Shown here: in pieces, positions 11,997 through 22,998 of the stretch
Numbering within the stretch: the stretch's first letter is position 1
How the letters are laid out: the number at the start of each line of letters is the position of its first letter
NCBI GenBank assembly: GCA_006384855.1
Contig: VCJN01003582.1
Coordinates: forward strand, 1 to 64,000
Source of the DNA: Tetraselmis striata
Lineage: Eukaryota > Chlorophyta > Chlorodendrophyceae > Chlorodendrales > Chlorodendraceae
Direction: 5' to 3'
Length of the DNA: 64,000 nt
Translations under genes and position numbers: made by a program
The notes under the pieces: model-generated
What the model saw: the letters and a program-made list of their open reading frames with translations, nothing else
Databases searched by the model: none
Told to the model about the DNA's origin: nothing

Positions 11997-14187
11997 CATT
12001 CGTATTTTCCCTCGCTTTGCCGCTTTCTCTGCCATGTCTCTTTTCACGGCAGGTGCCTTCACCTTGGGCACGTGGGGATGTGCACGATGGGCTGGTCCGT
12101 GCATGTCACGGTTGTGCGCCATCACGGTGCGGCGTTTCATGACTTGGTCAGTCCTGGAGAGCGTCACCTTGCCGGACTTGAGCAGGCGCGCTGGGGCTGG
12201 TGGCTGCTGCCCTTGCGGAAGCCCTCCTTGATCTCCATGTTGCAGTGCCCCATGCACTGAGCGCTCAGCGCGTCAAGGTTGCCATGCAGTTCCATCCATC
12301 AAGGGAAGTGCCATGCAACTTCATGCATGCACGAAGTGGCGTCCTTTGTTGTTGCGATGTCCAAGAAGGCTGCGAAGAACATCCCCGTAACTGTCCGCAG
12401 CTTGTGGCTGCTGCCCGCTTGTCAGCTGTGAGGCCGCCACGGTTTGCACTCCATGCCGCTTGCATGCCGTCGTACTTCTCCCACACCGCCAGAATCTTGA
12501 CTCCGTCAGCATGTGATGCAAGGATCACGGCATCAATCACAAGATGGCGGGCCTCCAGCATCTTCTTCACCTCAAGCCCGCTGAGGGCAGGAAGAGCTGC
12601 GTGTGCATTGGTGATGGCCCTGCCCTTCCCGCTCTGCACCCTCACCTCTGTGCCAGGTAGCCCGATGAGCTCCATCGCATCCATTGCCGCCTGCGCTGTC
12701 TGCTTATTGTCCTTGCATCGCTTGTGCACGGTGTGCCACGCCACATGCGGACATACATCTGAATGCATGCATGCGTGGTGTCCCCGATCATGTCCTCTGG
12801 CTCGATATACATGAAGCCATGCGGGCATTTGTGACGCTGGCCGAAGTGCGCCCATTGGTAGTCCTGCCTAATTTATTCTCCTTCTTGTCTCCAGTAGGGA
12901 AGTCCCCATGGCGCTGAATGGTCTCTCCACAGCCGGGGCAGAGGTATGGCTCCTCCAGCACATACTCCTTCCCCATGGCGCGCGCCATTTTGGCTGCATA
13001 CCATGTAGACTTGGTGATGGGCTTGGTCATTCCCTTCCGCTCATAGTCTCACGGGGTGAGGTGCATGTATTGTGAAGGCATGTCACAGATGAAGCAAAAG
13101 AAAGATAGCCGCTGCGCCGGCGTGCCCGAAGATACCTCCATGGCCATGTCTCCTCCGAGCACTAGCTTGAAGGTGTAGACTTCTCCATGCAACTTCATCC
13201 CGGGGCCGTAGGTAATCTCCATCAGATGTTCCTTGATTGCCTCCAGTTGGTTGATGAACTGATCATACTTGTCTTGCCCTTCGTAGAGCACGATTTTCAC
13301 ATAATTATGAATGTTCTTTACTGCCCAACCCTCCATCACGTATCCGCTCTTGTCCACCCTTATCAGCAGGGGCTTCAAGATGGCAAGAAGGGCACCTTGG
13401 TGTCCAAGCTTGAAGAATGTGCTGCCGTCAGGTGCAACGAAACATGAGAAAGAATCAGAGGTCAATGTCATGTTGTAGCCATGCACGTAATGCAGCAATA
13501 AATAAATAAATAACAAACCCAACTTACCACGAAACTCGATGATGATGACTCGGTCTTCCGGCAGCTGGTCTTTCGGATACTGTGATAGTCGGGTGCGAAG
13601 CGCCTGCAACACGTCGAGGATGGCCCTCTTGCCATCTTCAGACATCTCGAGTCCCGCTAGCTTTGCCACTCGGTCCTCGCACTCCCATACATCGTTTTTG
13701 CTCAGTAGCAAACACATCAGAATGCCCTATGGCAGCGTCAGAACCTCATGCTCGCCTCGCTCCTCCACCCACTGCTAGTTTAAGGCGTGGATGAGGTGCT
13801 GGTAGCGTCGCCATGTCACCTTGCATGTCAATCGTATGAACGACGCGCGCGACCGACAAGTGGTCGCGAATGGCTTTGATGACGTGCTGCTCGATAGTGT
13901 TGTACAACCCGCGTAGTTGCTTGGCCACGGCTTAGAGAACTTCTGGATAACTCGTTCAAGAAGCAATCCACGAGCTGCACAACGGTATCATCCTCTACGC
14001 CACCTTCGTAGCGGCCGTCGAGGTAGGCCTTAAGCTTCGCTAACTCGCGGCGTTTGAAGTTGCGGTATTCCGAGCCGTTCAGCACGGGTGGGGCCTTGAT
14101 GCGCTTTATGTTCGGGCGGCGTATCATGCCGAAGGCTCGCACCAGCGTCCGCTCCTTATTAATGGCGGCCCACAACCCTTCCCGCAA
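11997..14187 (-). pseudogene. Unclassified broken gene, minus-strand member of a convergent pair
   Basis: A long coding signal runs leftward from about 14,187. It starts LWAAINKERTLVRAFGMIRR and RRELAKLKAYLDGRYEGG. It continues with IEQHVIKAIRDHLSVARVVH and then the best segment (13,717-13,049), holding WECEDRVAKLAGLEMSEDG, LVLGGDMAMEVSSGTPAQ and a CFICD motif. Further on are EPYLCPGCGETIQRHGDFP and, at 12,700-12,400, WHTVHKRCKDNKQTAQAA and LEARHLVIDAVILASHADG. The GGD...CFIC pattern followed by later acidic residues resembles the core of several eukaryotic DDE transposases, but the superfamily cannot be named. The gene changes frame several times. No terminal inverted repeats were identified. 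Confidence 0.42.
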
Positions 14188-14786
14188 TAACCCGTACGAT
14201 ACTGCGAAAACTACCCGAATATGAGATCCGATATGCGGTTCGCGCCGTTAGTACAATGTGCACCTGCGGCAACGCGACGCGCACATTGTGCGGCCCATTG
14301 CCCATGTTGTAGCCTCTAGCAAGCCCGCCGCTGTTAACCACGACACCGCAACCGCCCGTAGCGCCAGAAGTACCTCGTTATTCGGCGATGGTGGGCGGTC
14401 GCGACCGCTACGGCCACGCATGGGGCTTGCTGCGGGATCTCCGTGGCGACCCCGCAGCAACCGATCTGAGCGCCGCCCCAACCATAAACTTCGCACCGAT
14501 GGCACAGGCTCCGTCGGACCAGCTAGTGAAAACGTACCCTAATTATGCCTTCTATTTTGACTAAATTGCCTTTCTATCCGAGCGGTTTTGTGGCCCGAAA
14601 GGCGTATGGTGTCATCAAAACGCGAATCTCTGATAGGGGTGGTCAATCGGGCGGCAGTCGCGAGGGTGGACCTCGCGGCCGCCGTCCGGGGACATACACG
14701 CGCCCCGAGCCAGCCGTGATCGCCCTTTGTCCTCGAAGGGGGCAGGAGGTAGGGCTACGGGCAGGGCGGGAAGTGGTGGGTTGGAC

Positions 14787-15470
14787 GGGGGTGTGCAAGT
14801 GGATACATGATTCGCCGCCTCCAATACCAGGAGGGTACTTCGGGCGGCGCAACGCGGATCCCGCGGCGCAGAGGCGCGGCGCGTGCGGATAGATTATTCG
14901 TACCGCATTCGGATCGCGAAATGTCGTACGGGTTACCGCGGGAAGTGTTGTCTCTCCCGAAATATCTCTCCCGAGCTTTCTCTCCAGCCTGATTCGAAGC
15001 ATCGTTGCCGTTGGTAAACCCTCTCTTTGCTTGCCGAACGGCTGCATTGGCAGAGTCGCGTTGAGTTACGGCCTTTGCAAGCTTTTCCGCATGCGCGGCC
15101 TCCGCCTGTACGGCGGCCGCACGAATCTCCTTTACCGCCGCGTCCTTCGCCCGGGAGCGCACCCGCTCCGCCTCAAGCTGGACTTGTAGCGACTTGACGT
15201 TCTTGTCCAACTTCTCAACACGTTTGTTGGGCATGTCAACGTTGCTGCGAAGCGAGAAATTCTCCGCTACTGGCCGTTGTGTCCTCGCCGCCGCCGGTCG
15301 CTCGCTGGCATTTTTCGGCTGAGCAACCGCAGCTTCCGCCGGCGTTGTCTAGCGTTGCTCTGCCTCCTCCGCTCGCCGACGGCTACCAAACCTGCCCCGC
15401 TTCCCTGCGCGTGCAGCTTTGCCGCCGCTAGCAGCGGCGGGCTGTTGTGGGTCTGGCTCGTCGTCTGGCA
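14787..15470 (-). pseudogene. Coiled-coil, gag-like ORF remnant
   Basis: Reading leftward, the translation begins MPDDEPDPQQPAAASGGK, passes a basic RGRFGSRRRAEEAEQ stretch and then enters a long heptad-rich helix (KNVKSLQVQLEAERVRSRAK and EKLAKAVTQRDSANAAV). This looks like a capsid- or gag-type ORF 1 of a retroelement, similar in style to the gag-like region of the DIRS-like element, but there is no sequence match that would prove it. It is a broken fossil. It could instead be ORF 1 of the same unclassified element that fills 12.0-14.2 kb, since both point left. Confidence 0.35.
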
Positions 15471-15884
15471 TGGTGGGCTGCCATAGGTATGCTGCTAGTA
15501 CCGCCGTCGCCATGCCGCCGCGTACGTCCACCCACATAAATAAGCAGCCACCCACCCACACCGCCGCCTCCCGAGCGCCCCACGCGCCACTTCGCCCGCA
15601 TGTGCTGGCGCGCATTAACCCGTGCATGTCCCATACGAGGTCCACAAGGGTTTTGGGTAAGCCCTGAGGTCGTGTGGTATCCAAACACCGCTGATAGGTG
15701 GTGTGGTGTTACAAGGACATACAAAAAGCGCGTTTCGCGTTTCAATAACGCCGTGTGGCGATAAAGCGATAGTACGTAACGTCTTCACCCCAGTGACAAA
15801 CGGGCGTCATCGCGGTACTTTGCGCTTAACAAGACGGCCGTGTCTCTTTGAAGGTCGTTGCATCCCTCAAATGGCATTTATATA
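15471..15884. other. Stretch without a gene
   Basis: Nothing recognisable is seen between the start of the gag-like remnant and the first bases that match the DIRS-like recombinase at about 15,885. It probably contains the junction between two elements. Confidence 0.4.
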
Positions 15885-16382
15885 GTTCTCGTACGCCATC
15901 GGCGGCGTGGTGCAGCAGAAGATCAAGCAGTTCGGCGATCGCCTGGGCGCGGAGCTGTCCAACATCGTGGTCGACTGCATTCAATCCCACAGCGCTGCCG
16001 TGCGCGGCATCGTGGTAGCTCTTCGGCGAATTAATCCCCTGGCAGCTAGTAGGCTGTCTACCCATGGGCGGCATGAAGGCAAATGCGGCACCTCACTAGT
16101 TTAATGGCCATAGTGGTAATATAGAGGTTTGATTACACCGGGCTAGTCTGTCACCGGTACTAGTGCCGTTAAAATTCGAGTTTGAATTTAGCTACATGTA
16201 CTCGTACGCGTACCGCTTGGACTTCCCGATGTCCAGCGGCGCTAGCGACAACATGCGACAGCCTTGCTACATGCCTCACCCGCACCACGAGGGGACTCCA
16301 CCTACCTTTGCGCCCGCTGACCTGGTAGCGCGACCAACCCACCCCGCTATGCTACCGCCCTTTTCATTGCGGATAGTACGCT
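15885..16382 (+). mobile_element. Second DIRS-like copy, 3' end only
   Basis: Bases 15,889-16,060 match the end of the tyrosine-recombinase gene of the first DIRS-like element (7147-7325), at roughly 80 percent by eye. From 16,104 they match its right terminal repeat through GCGGATAGTACGC at 16,382. Only the last portion of the recombinase and the right repeat survive, so this is a truncated fossil with several breaks, clearly older than or diverged from the first copy. Confidence 0.8.
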
Positions 16383-16608
16383 CTAAGGCCTACTTACACC
16401 CAAACCTGTAAGAGACGCACATCTTTAGCAAATGCTGCCCCACACCGGTATTAAACTGACTAGCCCGGGACTATGGATGGACGAACGACTGGCGGTGAAT
16501 TAAAGGACCCTACAGATACGGTACCGTACTCGTACCACCAGCATATATAGCGCTATAGATATATACACACGCGTGCCGTCGTGCTGACGACCCATCATCA
16601 CATGTGCT
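16383..16608. other. Junction sequence between DIRS-like copy and LINE copy
   Basis: This contains an AT-rich CATATATAGCGCTATAGATATATA stretch near 16,541-16,564 and no coding signal. A run of T-rich sequence at its end (about 16,609) corresponds to the poly(A) tail of the minus-strand LINE copy that follows. Confidence 0.4.
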
Positions 16609-18308
16609 CTTTTTGTTTTATTCCCCCCCCCCCCGTCATGACTGGCAACAGTGAAGCCCTTGCAACGTCTCTACGATGGCCGTTTAGGAAGCAATCCAGT
16701 TACGAAAAGCCCTTGGTAGGCGCGCGACGCTCCGTTATAACCATCAAGCAAATTGCCGAAGCATTCCGCAAGACTAATTGGAGGCCACTAAAGGGATGTC
16801 CAACACTGTTGGATCACCGTCATAAACACTTCCATGAAAATACATGGCACTGACCACGAATGGTCTGCCCTACCCATTTGGGCGTCGGCCCATTCCAGTA
16901 ATGCGAGTTGGGGCAAGCCTCATTTCTCGGCGGAGCAAAGCATTTCGGGAGTGTAATACATGTGCAACAAACATGTGCAGGCAATGTGAGTGACGGCCGC
17001 TAACTGGAAAACTTCCCATTTCCAGTAAAATCCATGGCGCCGTGAAGGGTAGAGGGGACCCCGCGCAAAATTGAAGGCAGCTAAGTCCTCGGGTGTTGAC
17101 GCAATAACGTGACTACTAGTAGTAAAAATCCTTAACCTCCGGAACGAACAACCCAAAGGTATTCGCGACACTCCCACCGCGGGCACTCCACCAACATGTG
17201 GTCTATTGTCTCGGATTCACATTACGGCGGCGTCGCATTTCTTCGGCAACGATACTATGGCCGAGCTACGCCATTGCTGGGGGATATAGTTCTAAGTTTA
17301 TATCCCGCTTATTAAGGCCAACAATAATGCCTTGCTAAAATGGCTATTCGGGGCGTATATCGCCAATTTGAAAGCTCCGCAGTAATCCCACCCCCTTGGT
17401 CTTATTATTGTTTTAAAAGCCTAACAGCCTTGACGAGTTCCTCCCATGCAATTTTTTATGCAATAGGGGGGCTTCGCGTGACATTGGGCGTGAAATTGCG
17501 TTGTCCGCACAGCCCGCCACGTCGCGTGCCGGTCTAGTCAGCACGAAATCGTCACATTCCATCTCAGCACCCGCGGCCCGCCGTGCACATTTGTGGCAGA
17601 GCGGCATCTCCCCGGCACCACTTCACCCGGACCCTCCGCCGGCTGCTCAAGCACCACTGCATCGCACACCTAGAATGGTCAGACGGGTAGGCAATGGCCG
17701 ACAACAAGAAGAGGCATTGTATGGCGTCAACGCAGCGTCGCCGTTGACGGTCTCTCCACTCGGAAACCGCCGCTCGGAGCCGTGGCCGTGCCTCATGTTA
17801 TCAGGCGCATCCGGCGGCTACATCACCTGCGCCATCATGCATCCAGAGCGTGGCCGGCCCACCTTCGCAAGCTCAACCTATCCCTAGCTGACGAGCGTCA
17901 CAACGAGCGGCTGTTTCAGGATATATACCGTGTAAAACCTCGCAAATTCGAAGAGATACTCGCGGGGCTGCAGGTGCCCGACGTCATGCGCTACTCGAAC
18001 CGTGGTGTGAAGCTCGGGGCGACTACGGGTATAGGGATTGCCAGCGGGATCTCCGCAGCGTGTATGTACCAACTAGCGCAGAGATCCAGCGCATGTCGTG
18101 CTTCCACCGCCTCCTCCTCTCCTTGGCCGAGGCTTTCGCGGGCTTTCCGCCGGCCATACCAAAGGACGTGGAGGTCTCGCATGTAGCCGACATGGCGGCA
18201 ACTGTAGCGTGCGGCTGCGGATGGGACTGCGGGTGCGCTGCAAGCCGGCGCTGGGTGGGCCGTTTGAAATGGCGAGCGAGCCGCTCGGCTACCTATGACT
18301 ACTGATCG

Positions 18309-18327
18309 AAGGGGGGGGGGGGGGGGG
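18309..18327 (+). repeat. G homopolymer tract inside element A
   Basis: A run of about 19 G follows the end of the transposase-like fragment of element A. It is one of more than twenty such tracts in the window. Confidence 0.9.
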
Positions 18328-18416
18328 CGTAGCCGTAGCAGTTCAATTCAGTTATGCCCAATCTGAACATCTCGGATAGATCTGCCTCCCCAATATCACG
18401 CCCAGTATGCCCGGTC

Positions 18417-18442
18417 CGCCCAATATGAGCTCATATTGGGCG
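18417..18442. promoter_or_regulatory. Perfect 26-base palindrome with CCCAATAT motifs
   Basis: CGCCCAATATGAG is followed directly by its exact reverse complement. CCCAATAT-type motifs recur at about 18,390, 18,513 and 18,527, and in the terminal repeats. Subterminal repeated motifs of this kind are commonly transposase binding sites; that role is inferred here. Confidence 0.7.
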
Positions 18443-19067
18443 CACCGGTCTGCGCAATTTGGTCGTACGCGAGGGTGTACGCGCTGACGTGTCGCGCCGA
18501 TGCTGACGTCACCGCCCAATATCACGCCCAATATGACGCGAAGCCCTCTTGATAGGCCCATTAATCCCGTTTAGTGCGCGGGCAAGGGGTGGCGATGTAC
18601 CGAAGCGGTGTTCCCACGCCGCACGGTTTATCGCACCCTGTTGTGCTAGGGAGTGGGGCCACGCAGTTGCTCCCGATAGTGCCGCGCCCATCACGCATTG
18701 ATTTCGCCCGGCTCGGTAACTATGAAGTACTCCCGATATCGGATCGCGTACTGGTTGGTCGCTCGCACCCTCGGATGCACCATGCCCCTTACGGAGAGCG
18801 AGAGCGCGCCCACTTCCAGAACTCCCGTCTTAAAATCGTGAACCGCTTTCTGCATCACGGCCCGCTCCCTATGGCGGGGGCGGCAACATAATGTGTCCTA
18901 GCATTATGTGTACTAGTGTCCTAACCGCCCTATGCCGCGCAGCAACATAATGTGCCGAAGCAAGAGCGGCATCCCCATGTCCCATAGGGCCCCGGCACGC
19001 CATATATGAACTCGACGCGTCGACTATTTATCGCTCCTAGGATAGACCGTTGCAACGGCGGCCCTAG

Positions 19068-20470
19068 CTAGTGCCTCGGGGATATTTGTTAGATATATCC
19101 AACATTTGTTGTACATATCACACAAATTTGAAAGGCCCAAAAGGCATCATGCCAAACATAGTTGGAGCATTTACACTGGCCTACGGGGCCCCCAAAGGGC
19201 CTGTCTTGATATCCCCCGGGGTACATGAAGCATACCGGCCGCCAAAAAATGGTCAACACCGTTTTGCCCTTTTCAAACTTTTACAAATATTTAAACTCGC
19301 TCACTCACCTGTACAGCCACCCACCCGCCGCTATGAGGACCTCCGTCACCAAAGGCGCTCGTGTATCAGCCCGCCGAGGCCCCATATTACCCCTCAGTGG
19401 CGACCGAACGTCGGTGCTAGCGTGCTCGGTTGTTCGGAAACGGTACCGAGTCCGTCGGTGATGGCAAAAGCATGGTCCGTTGGGACGACGCCCCGGCTGA
19501 TGTCCAAGAGCCCGGCTAGACACTCCGCCGCGAGCGAGCTACTGATGGTCGCACCCCTCCCTCGCGGCCTCTGCGCCACGAGGTCAAGTGACTGCCATCG
19601 GCCCTTTCGTGGCGCCCTGCCTTGCCGCAAATGTTGATGCGAGTGCGAGTGCGATGGGTGGCAGTCGTGGAACGATTGTTACATGCAGTGTCGTTTCCGG
19701 CACTGGCACGGCAGCACCCCCACCGAGATCCCATCCATCCTTGCGACCTCTTCATCAGCCTCTATCCCAGCGACCGAGATCCCTGCCTGCCGACAACCTT
19801 GGCATGTCTGCCGAGTGGCAAGACAGCCAGCCATGGCTGGAGGGAAACCTGGCGCCATCCCGTCCCGCCGGCCAGCGCCTCGCTATCGCGCCCAAGCGCT
19901 ACATGGACACCGCTACACATGCACATGGACAACGACAAGCACGCCCTTGGCAACTACGGGCGATACGCGAACAGCCGCAGCAAGCAGTCGAGGTGCTGCC
20001 GTTGCTACCGTGACGAGGGTGCGGAGCACTGAAGCTCGTGCCACTGCGTGCAATGCGGCATCACCTTGTGCATGCCCAGCTCGGTGCACAACCGGGACTG
20101 CTTGGAGCACCATCCCCACTGCGACGAGACCGCCACCCGCCCCATGAAGCACGCCCGCGCCGGCTAGGGCGGCACACCCCAAGTCCGCCGCCCCGGCTAC
20201 CGCCCGTAGATTCCCATTCCCGTAGTTGACCCGGGCCACTGGCCGCGGGCGGGATGGTGTATGAGCCTAAATCATGCCGGTTGAGTTGGCTGATGTGATG
20301 GGCGGGTGTGTTATGTAGGTCCCGCCCGCAGCGCGCTCTTAGCGGTATCGGTACAGTCGCGTACCCACCTTGAACGGAAATTCCCCTATTTACCGTACCG
20401 GCCCCGGAATGACGATACAACAAAACCATGTTGGATTTATCGTCACATACAAAAGTTCCCGAGGCACTAG
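19068..20470. mobile_element. Inverted-repeat transposon B nested in the LINE
   Basis: The ends CTAGTGCCTCGGG (19,068) and CCCGAGGCACTAG (to 20,470) are exact inverted repeats of 13 bases. Both junctions carry CTAG, which is also the LINE target sequence in the intact copy, so the target duplication is probably TA or CTAG. The interior reads on the plus strand into a cysteine/histidine-rich end (about 19,930-20,160, with RSKQSRCCRCYRDEG and later CxxC pairs). This recalls the C-terminal zinc domain of piggyBac transposases. That resemblance is weak, no DDE core was recognised, and piggyBac normally targets TTAA. It is decayed and internally deleted. Confidence 0.65.
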
Positions 20471-20532
20471 GCCACGGCGCATGGGCTTGGCAACAGCCCC
20501 TACCCTGCGCGCCGCCGACGACCATATTGAAT

Positions 20533-21249
20533 GAAGGGAAAATTGCAAAACATGATACAATTCAGACTATATTTGCAGAACAGGGTCAAAGCCGGCTTGT
20601 GCAAAACATGATGCAATCCCGAGCAGTGGCAGATTGCAAAACATGGTGCACATTGGGGTATGGCAAATTGCATAACAATGTGTATAAGGATTGCGCATGC
20701 GCGTAGACGGCCCGCTGCCCGGCGGCCTGGCCCGGCGCCGGCCTGGTCCGTCGTCGCATTAGCGTCTGGCGGGGCAACGAGGGGGGGCCAACGCGCCGCA
20801 TAGACGCGTGACATGTGAAAACGTGTCGACGATTTGGCAGGCTGAACCAACACACACGCCCATGAGAACCGCCGCAGAGGCGACTGGTGGGGCGGATCGG
20901 CGATGGGGCGTGACCGTAAGCCGCCGGCGATATATGATCCCCAAATATTTACATAGGCGCTACTAGGAATAATTACTGGTGCATGTGCCCGCACCCTCGT
21001 ATCCACGCGACCGTACCGTACCCTCGCGACCGTACCGACCCGAACCGTAGGCGCGCATCTTGAACGGTCGATTCCATGGGTCGGTCGAACCGTCGCAACG
21101 CCCGCCGCATGTTTTGCAATTGTCCAAGAGTGGCGAAGTCTGGAACGCCTTGTTCTGCAATTTGTCAGTGCACCATGTTTTGCATAAGCCGGGTTTGACC
21201 CTGTGCTGCAAATAAAGTCTGAATTGTACCATGTTTCGCAGTTTTCCCT
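20533..21249. mobile_element. Inverted-repeat transposon C nested in the LINE, long TIRs, non-coding
   Basis: Terminal inverted repeats of about 80 bases (20,533-20,615 and about 21,168-21,249) match at roughly 88 percent. Both begin AGGGAAAA and contain ACAATTCAGACT. A five-base target duplication TGAAT flanks the element at 20,528 and 21,250. The motif TGCAAAACATGGTGCA recurs in and next to both ends, on each strand. The 550-base interior has no coding signal. It is a non-autonomous, MITE-like element of unknown superfamily. Confidence 0.82.
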
Positions 21250-21456
21250 TGAATAAATTGGTCAACGCCGGTGCAAAGGGGTCCCCCCTCTCCCGAGGTT
21301 CCATCGTCCACATGTGGGTCGTCAAGAGGGGCGAGTAGCGCGAACGGGTGACGAAATCGTGGAATGGCTTCGGCCATCATTCAGAGGGAGGGTCGCCGCA
21401 GGGCGGTTTGGGAATGGACCTTGCATATATGGGTTCATGCCAGGGAGTTGGACGGA

Positions 21457-22763
21457 CCACCGCGAACTCGCAACTATACACGCAGAGAGATCGCGGAACC
21501 TCGTATACGTAGCTACTGTTTGTACGTACTATGTAGACAATTAATTAAATCATATTTAACGGCATATAGGGATCATCATAGTAATGCCCATGCATCGTTC
21601 TCCAAACCACGGGTACTGCGACGGGTACTATGATGACGCTGCACCGTGAGGCCGCGCGCGCACTCGCTGACAAAATGTTTACATACTGCTCACCTGCCTG
21701 GCTTTACAACTCCGCGGCCCTGCGCGCTAGTAATAATTGTGGGAAAGGGCGCGAAAATAAAGCTACCGCAACAGGTAGTATATGATATATTTATGTGTGT
21801 ATCCCCGCACCGACTCCACCCGCGACACGGCGGAATGTCGCAGCAGCCGTGCGGAGGTGGACAACAGCGGGAGGAGTATGACGGGCTTGGGCCCGTGGCG
21901 CAGCTTTTGTTGCCAGTCCGACGAGCAGACGGGACAGGAGGGACATAGCAGTTCTCGCTTGCCGACGCTGTGCTGCCCGGCACATTCGGTCGCGCTGGAG
22001 GTGCTGCAACACAGTTCTCCGCACGATCCGCCGGTGCAGTCGACGATTGCACATGTGCGGCGGGCTCAAGTCCACATGCTTAACCGTTGCTCGGCACCTG
22101 AGCATGTTGGCACGCTAAACAAGCCGTGACTGCCGTGGTGACAACCAGTAGGCCGCCGAGTAGGGTCCGGCGACGGAGCGAGCGACGGGTTGTTGCCGTC
22201 TGTCCGGCCTCCAATCGGGCCTTCATATATACCGGGAAGTGGCATGGCGAATGCAACCGAAGACCACGGCAGGATTATATCTGCCGTTGCGGGGGGGGGG
22301 GGGGGGGGGGGGCTGAGAGAGGAGTGTGTGATGGTGCCTCGCGAGGTATTGCATGAGGTCGCCCGGCGATGGGAATGCCATTAAGTCTTTTTACATAGGC
22401 GATGGACCGGCCGTCTTGCAGTCGCCGCCCGCCCGCCGCAGCGACAGCTACCATCATATGTTGCGGAGAAGCCTCGGATAACATAGTTATGACGCCCCGG
22501 TGGAGTCCGGGCAAAACTAGTAGCGCCGGAGCGTCACGTATGCCGCAGGGACGCCAGCCTGGCAAGCACGTCATGAACCTGTCAAGGCGGGTGACGCAAC
22601 ACCCGTAATGAATATTAACCTGCGCATTGTACATAAATGAATGGTACCGAATCCACACCGCATAACACCTGCTATAGCAATAATGTACCGCAAAGTACAG
22701 GTGTCGGCACAATTAAAACGCGAGGATTGTCTCGTAAATATCTCATACGTGAGTTCGCGCTGG
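21457..22763. mobile_element. Inverted-repeat transposon D nested in the LINE
   Basis: The LINE match stops at about 21,456 and resumes at about 22,764. The ends CCACCGCGAACTC (21,457) and, reversed, CCAGCGCGAACTC (to 22,763) are 13-base inverted repeats with one difference. The interior contains a 20-plus G tract (about 22,290-22,312) and no recognisable protein. No clear target duplication was found. The insertion is certain from the split LINE; its nature as a cut-and-paste element rests on short repeats only. Confidence 0.6.
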
Positions 22764-22998
22764 CGTCCTCACAGATGGCGCCCACAGGGAAATAAAGCCA
22801 AGAAAGGGAAGTGATCGGAGGTGTCCCAAGAGTAGTCCACCCAGCCTGCGGACGAGAGGGGGAGGGGCTGTGGTCGCGGGCCATTGCATGCAATGATGAC
22901 GTGGTGGTCAAGACCGCGGCAGGTGCCCCTCCGGCAGGTGTCGCGTTCGCCACCGATGCGTCCCGCGGCCACATGGCTTTACCGCCGGGAAGACACCG

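Larger units (their letters stand above)
17467..18547. mobile_element. Inverted-repeat transposon A nested in the LINE, PIF/Harbinger-like
   Basis: The left end GGGCTTCGCGTGACATTGGG and the right end (reverse complement GGGCTTCGCGTCATATTGGG) form imperfect inverted repeats of about 30 bases. The interior has several CGCCCAATAT motifs near the right end and a perfect 26-base palindrome at 18,417-18,442. A transposase-like fragment lies at about 17,880-18,180 (LADERHNERLFQDIYR, then in another frame FHRLLLSLAEAFAGFPPAIP), resembling the N-terminal helix-turn-helix part of PIF/Harbinger transposases. The element is far too short to be autonomous. A target duplication could not be settled. Family assignment is tentative; the inverted repeats are clear. 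Confidence 0.7.
16609..22998 (-). mobile_element. Old LINE copy split by four inverted-repeat insertions
   Basis: Segments 16,640-17,460, 18,548-19,067, 20,471-20,532, 21,250-21,456 and 22,764-22,998 match, in order and on the same strand, consecutive parts of the full-length LINE at 34,516-38,855. The identity is about 85-90 percent by eye. The 3' tail is at the left (T-rich at 16,609) and the copy is 5'-truncated at about 22,998. About 1.6 kb of the RT region is missing at 17,221, where the sequence jumps between points matching about 35,107 and 36,698. The four gaps are separate insertions, described individually. No frame remains open over a useful length. Confidence 0.88.
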
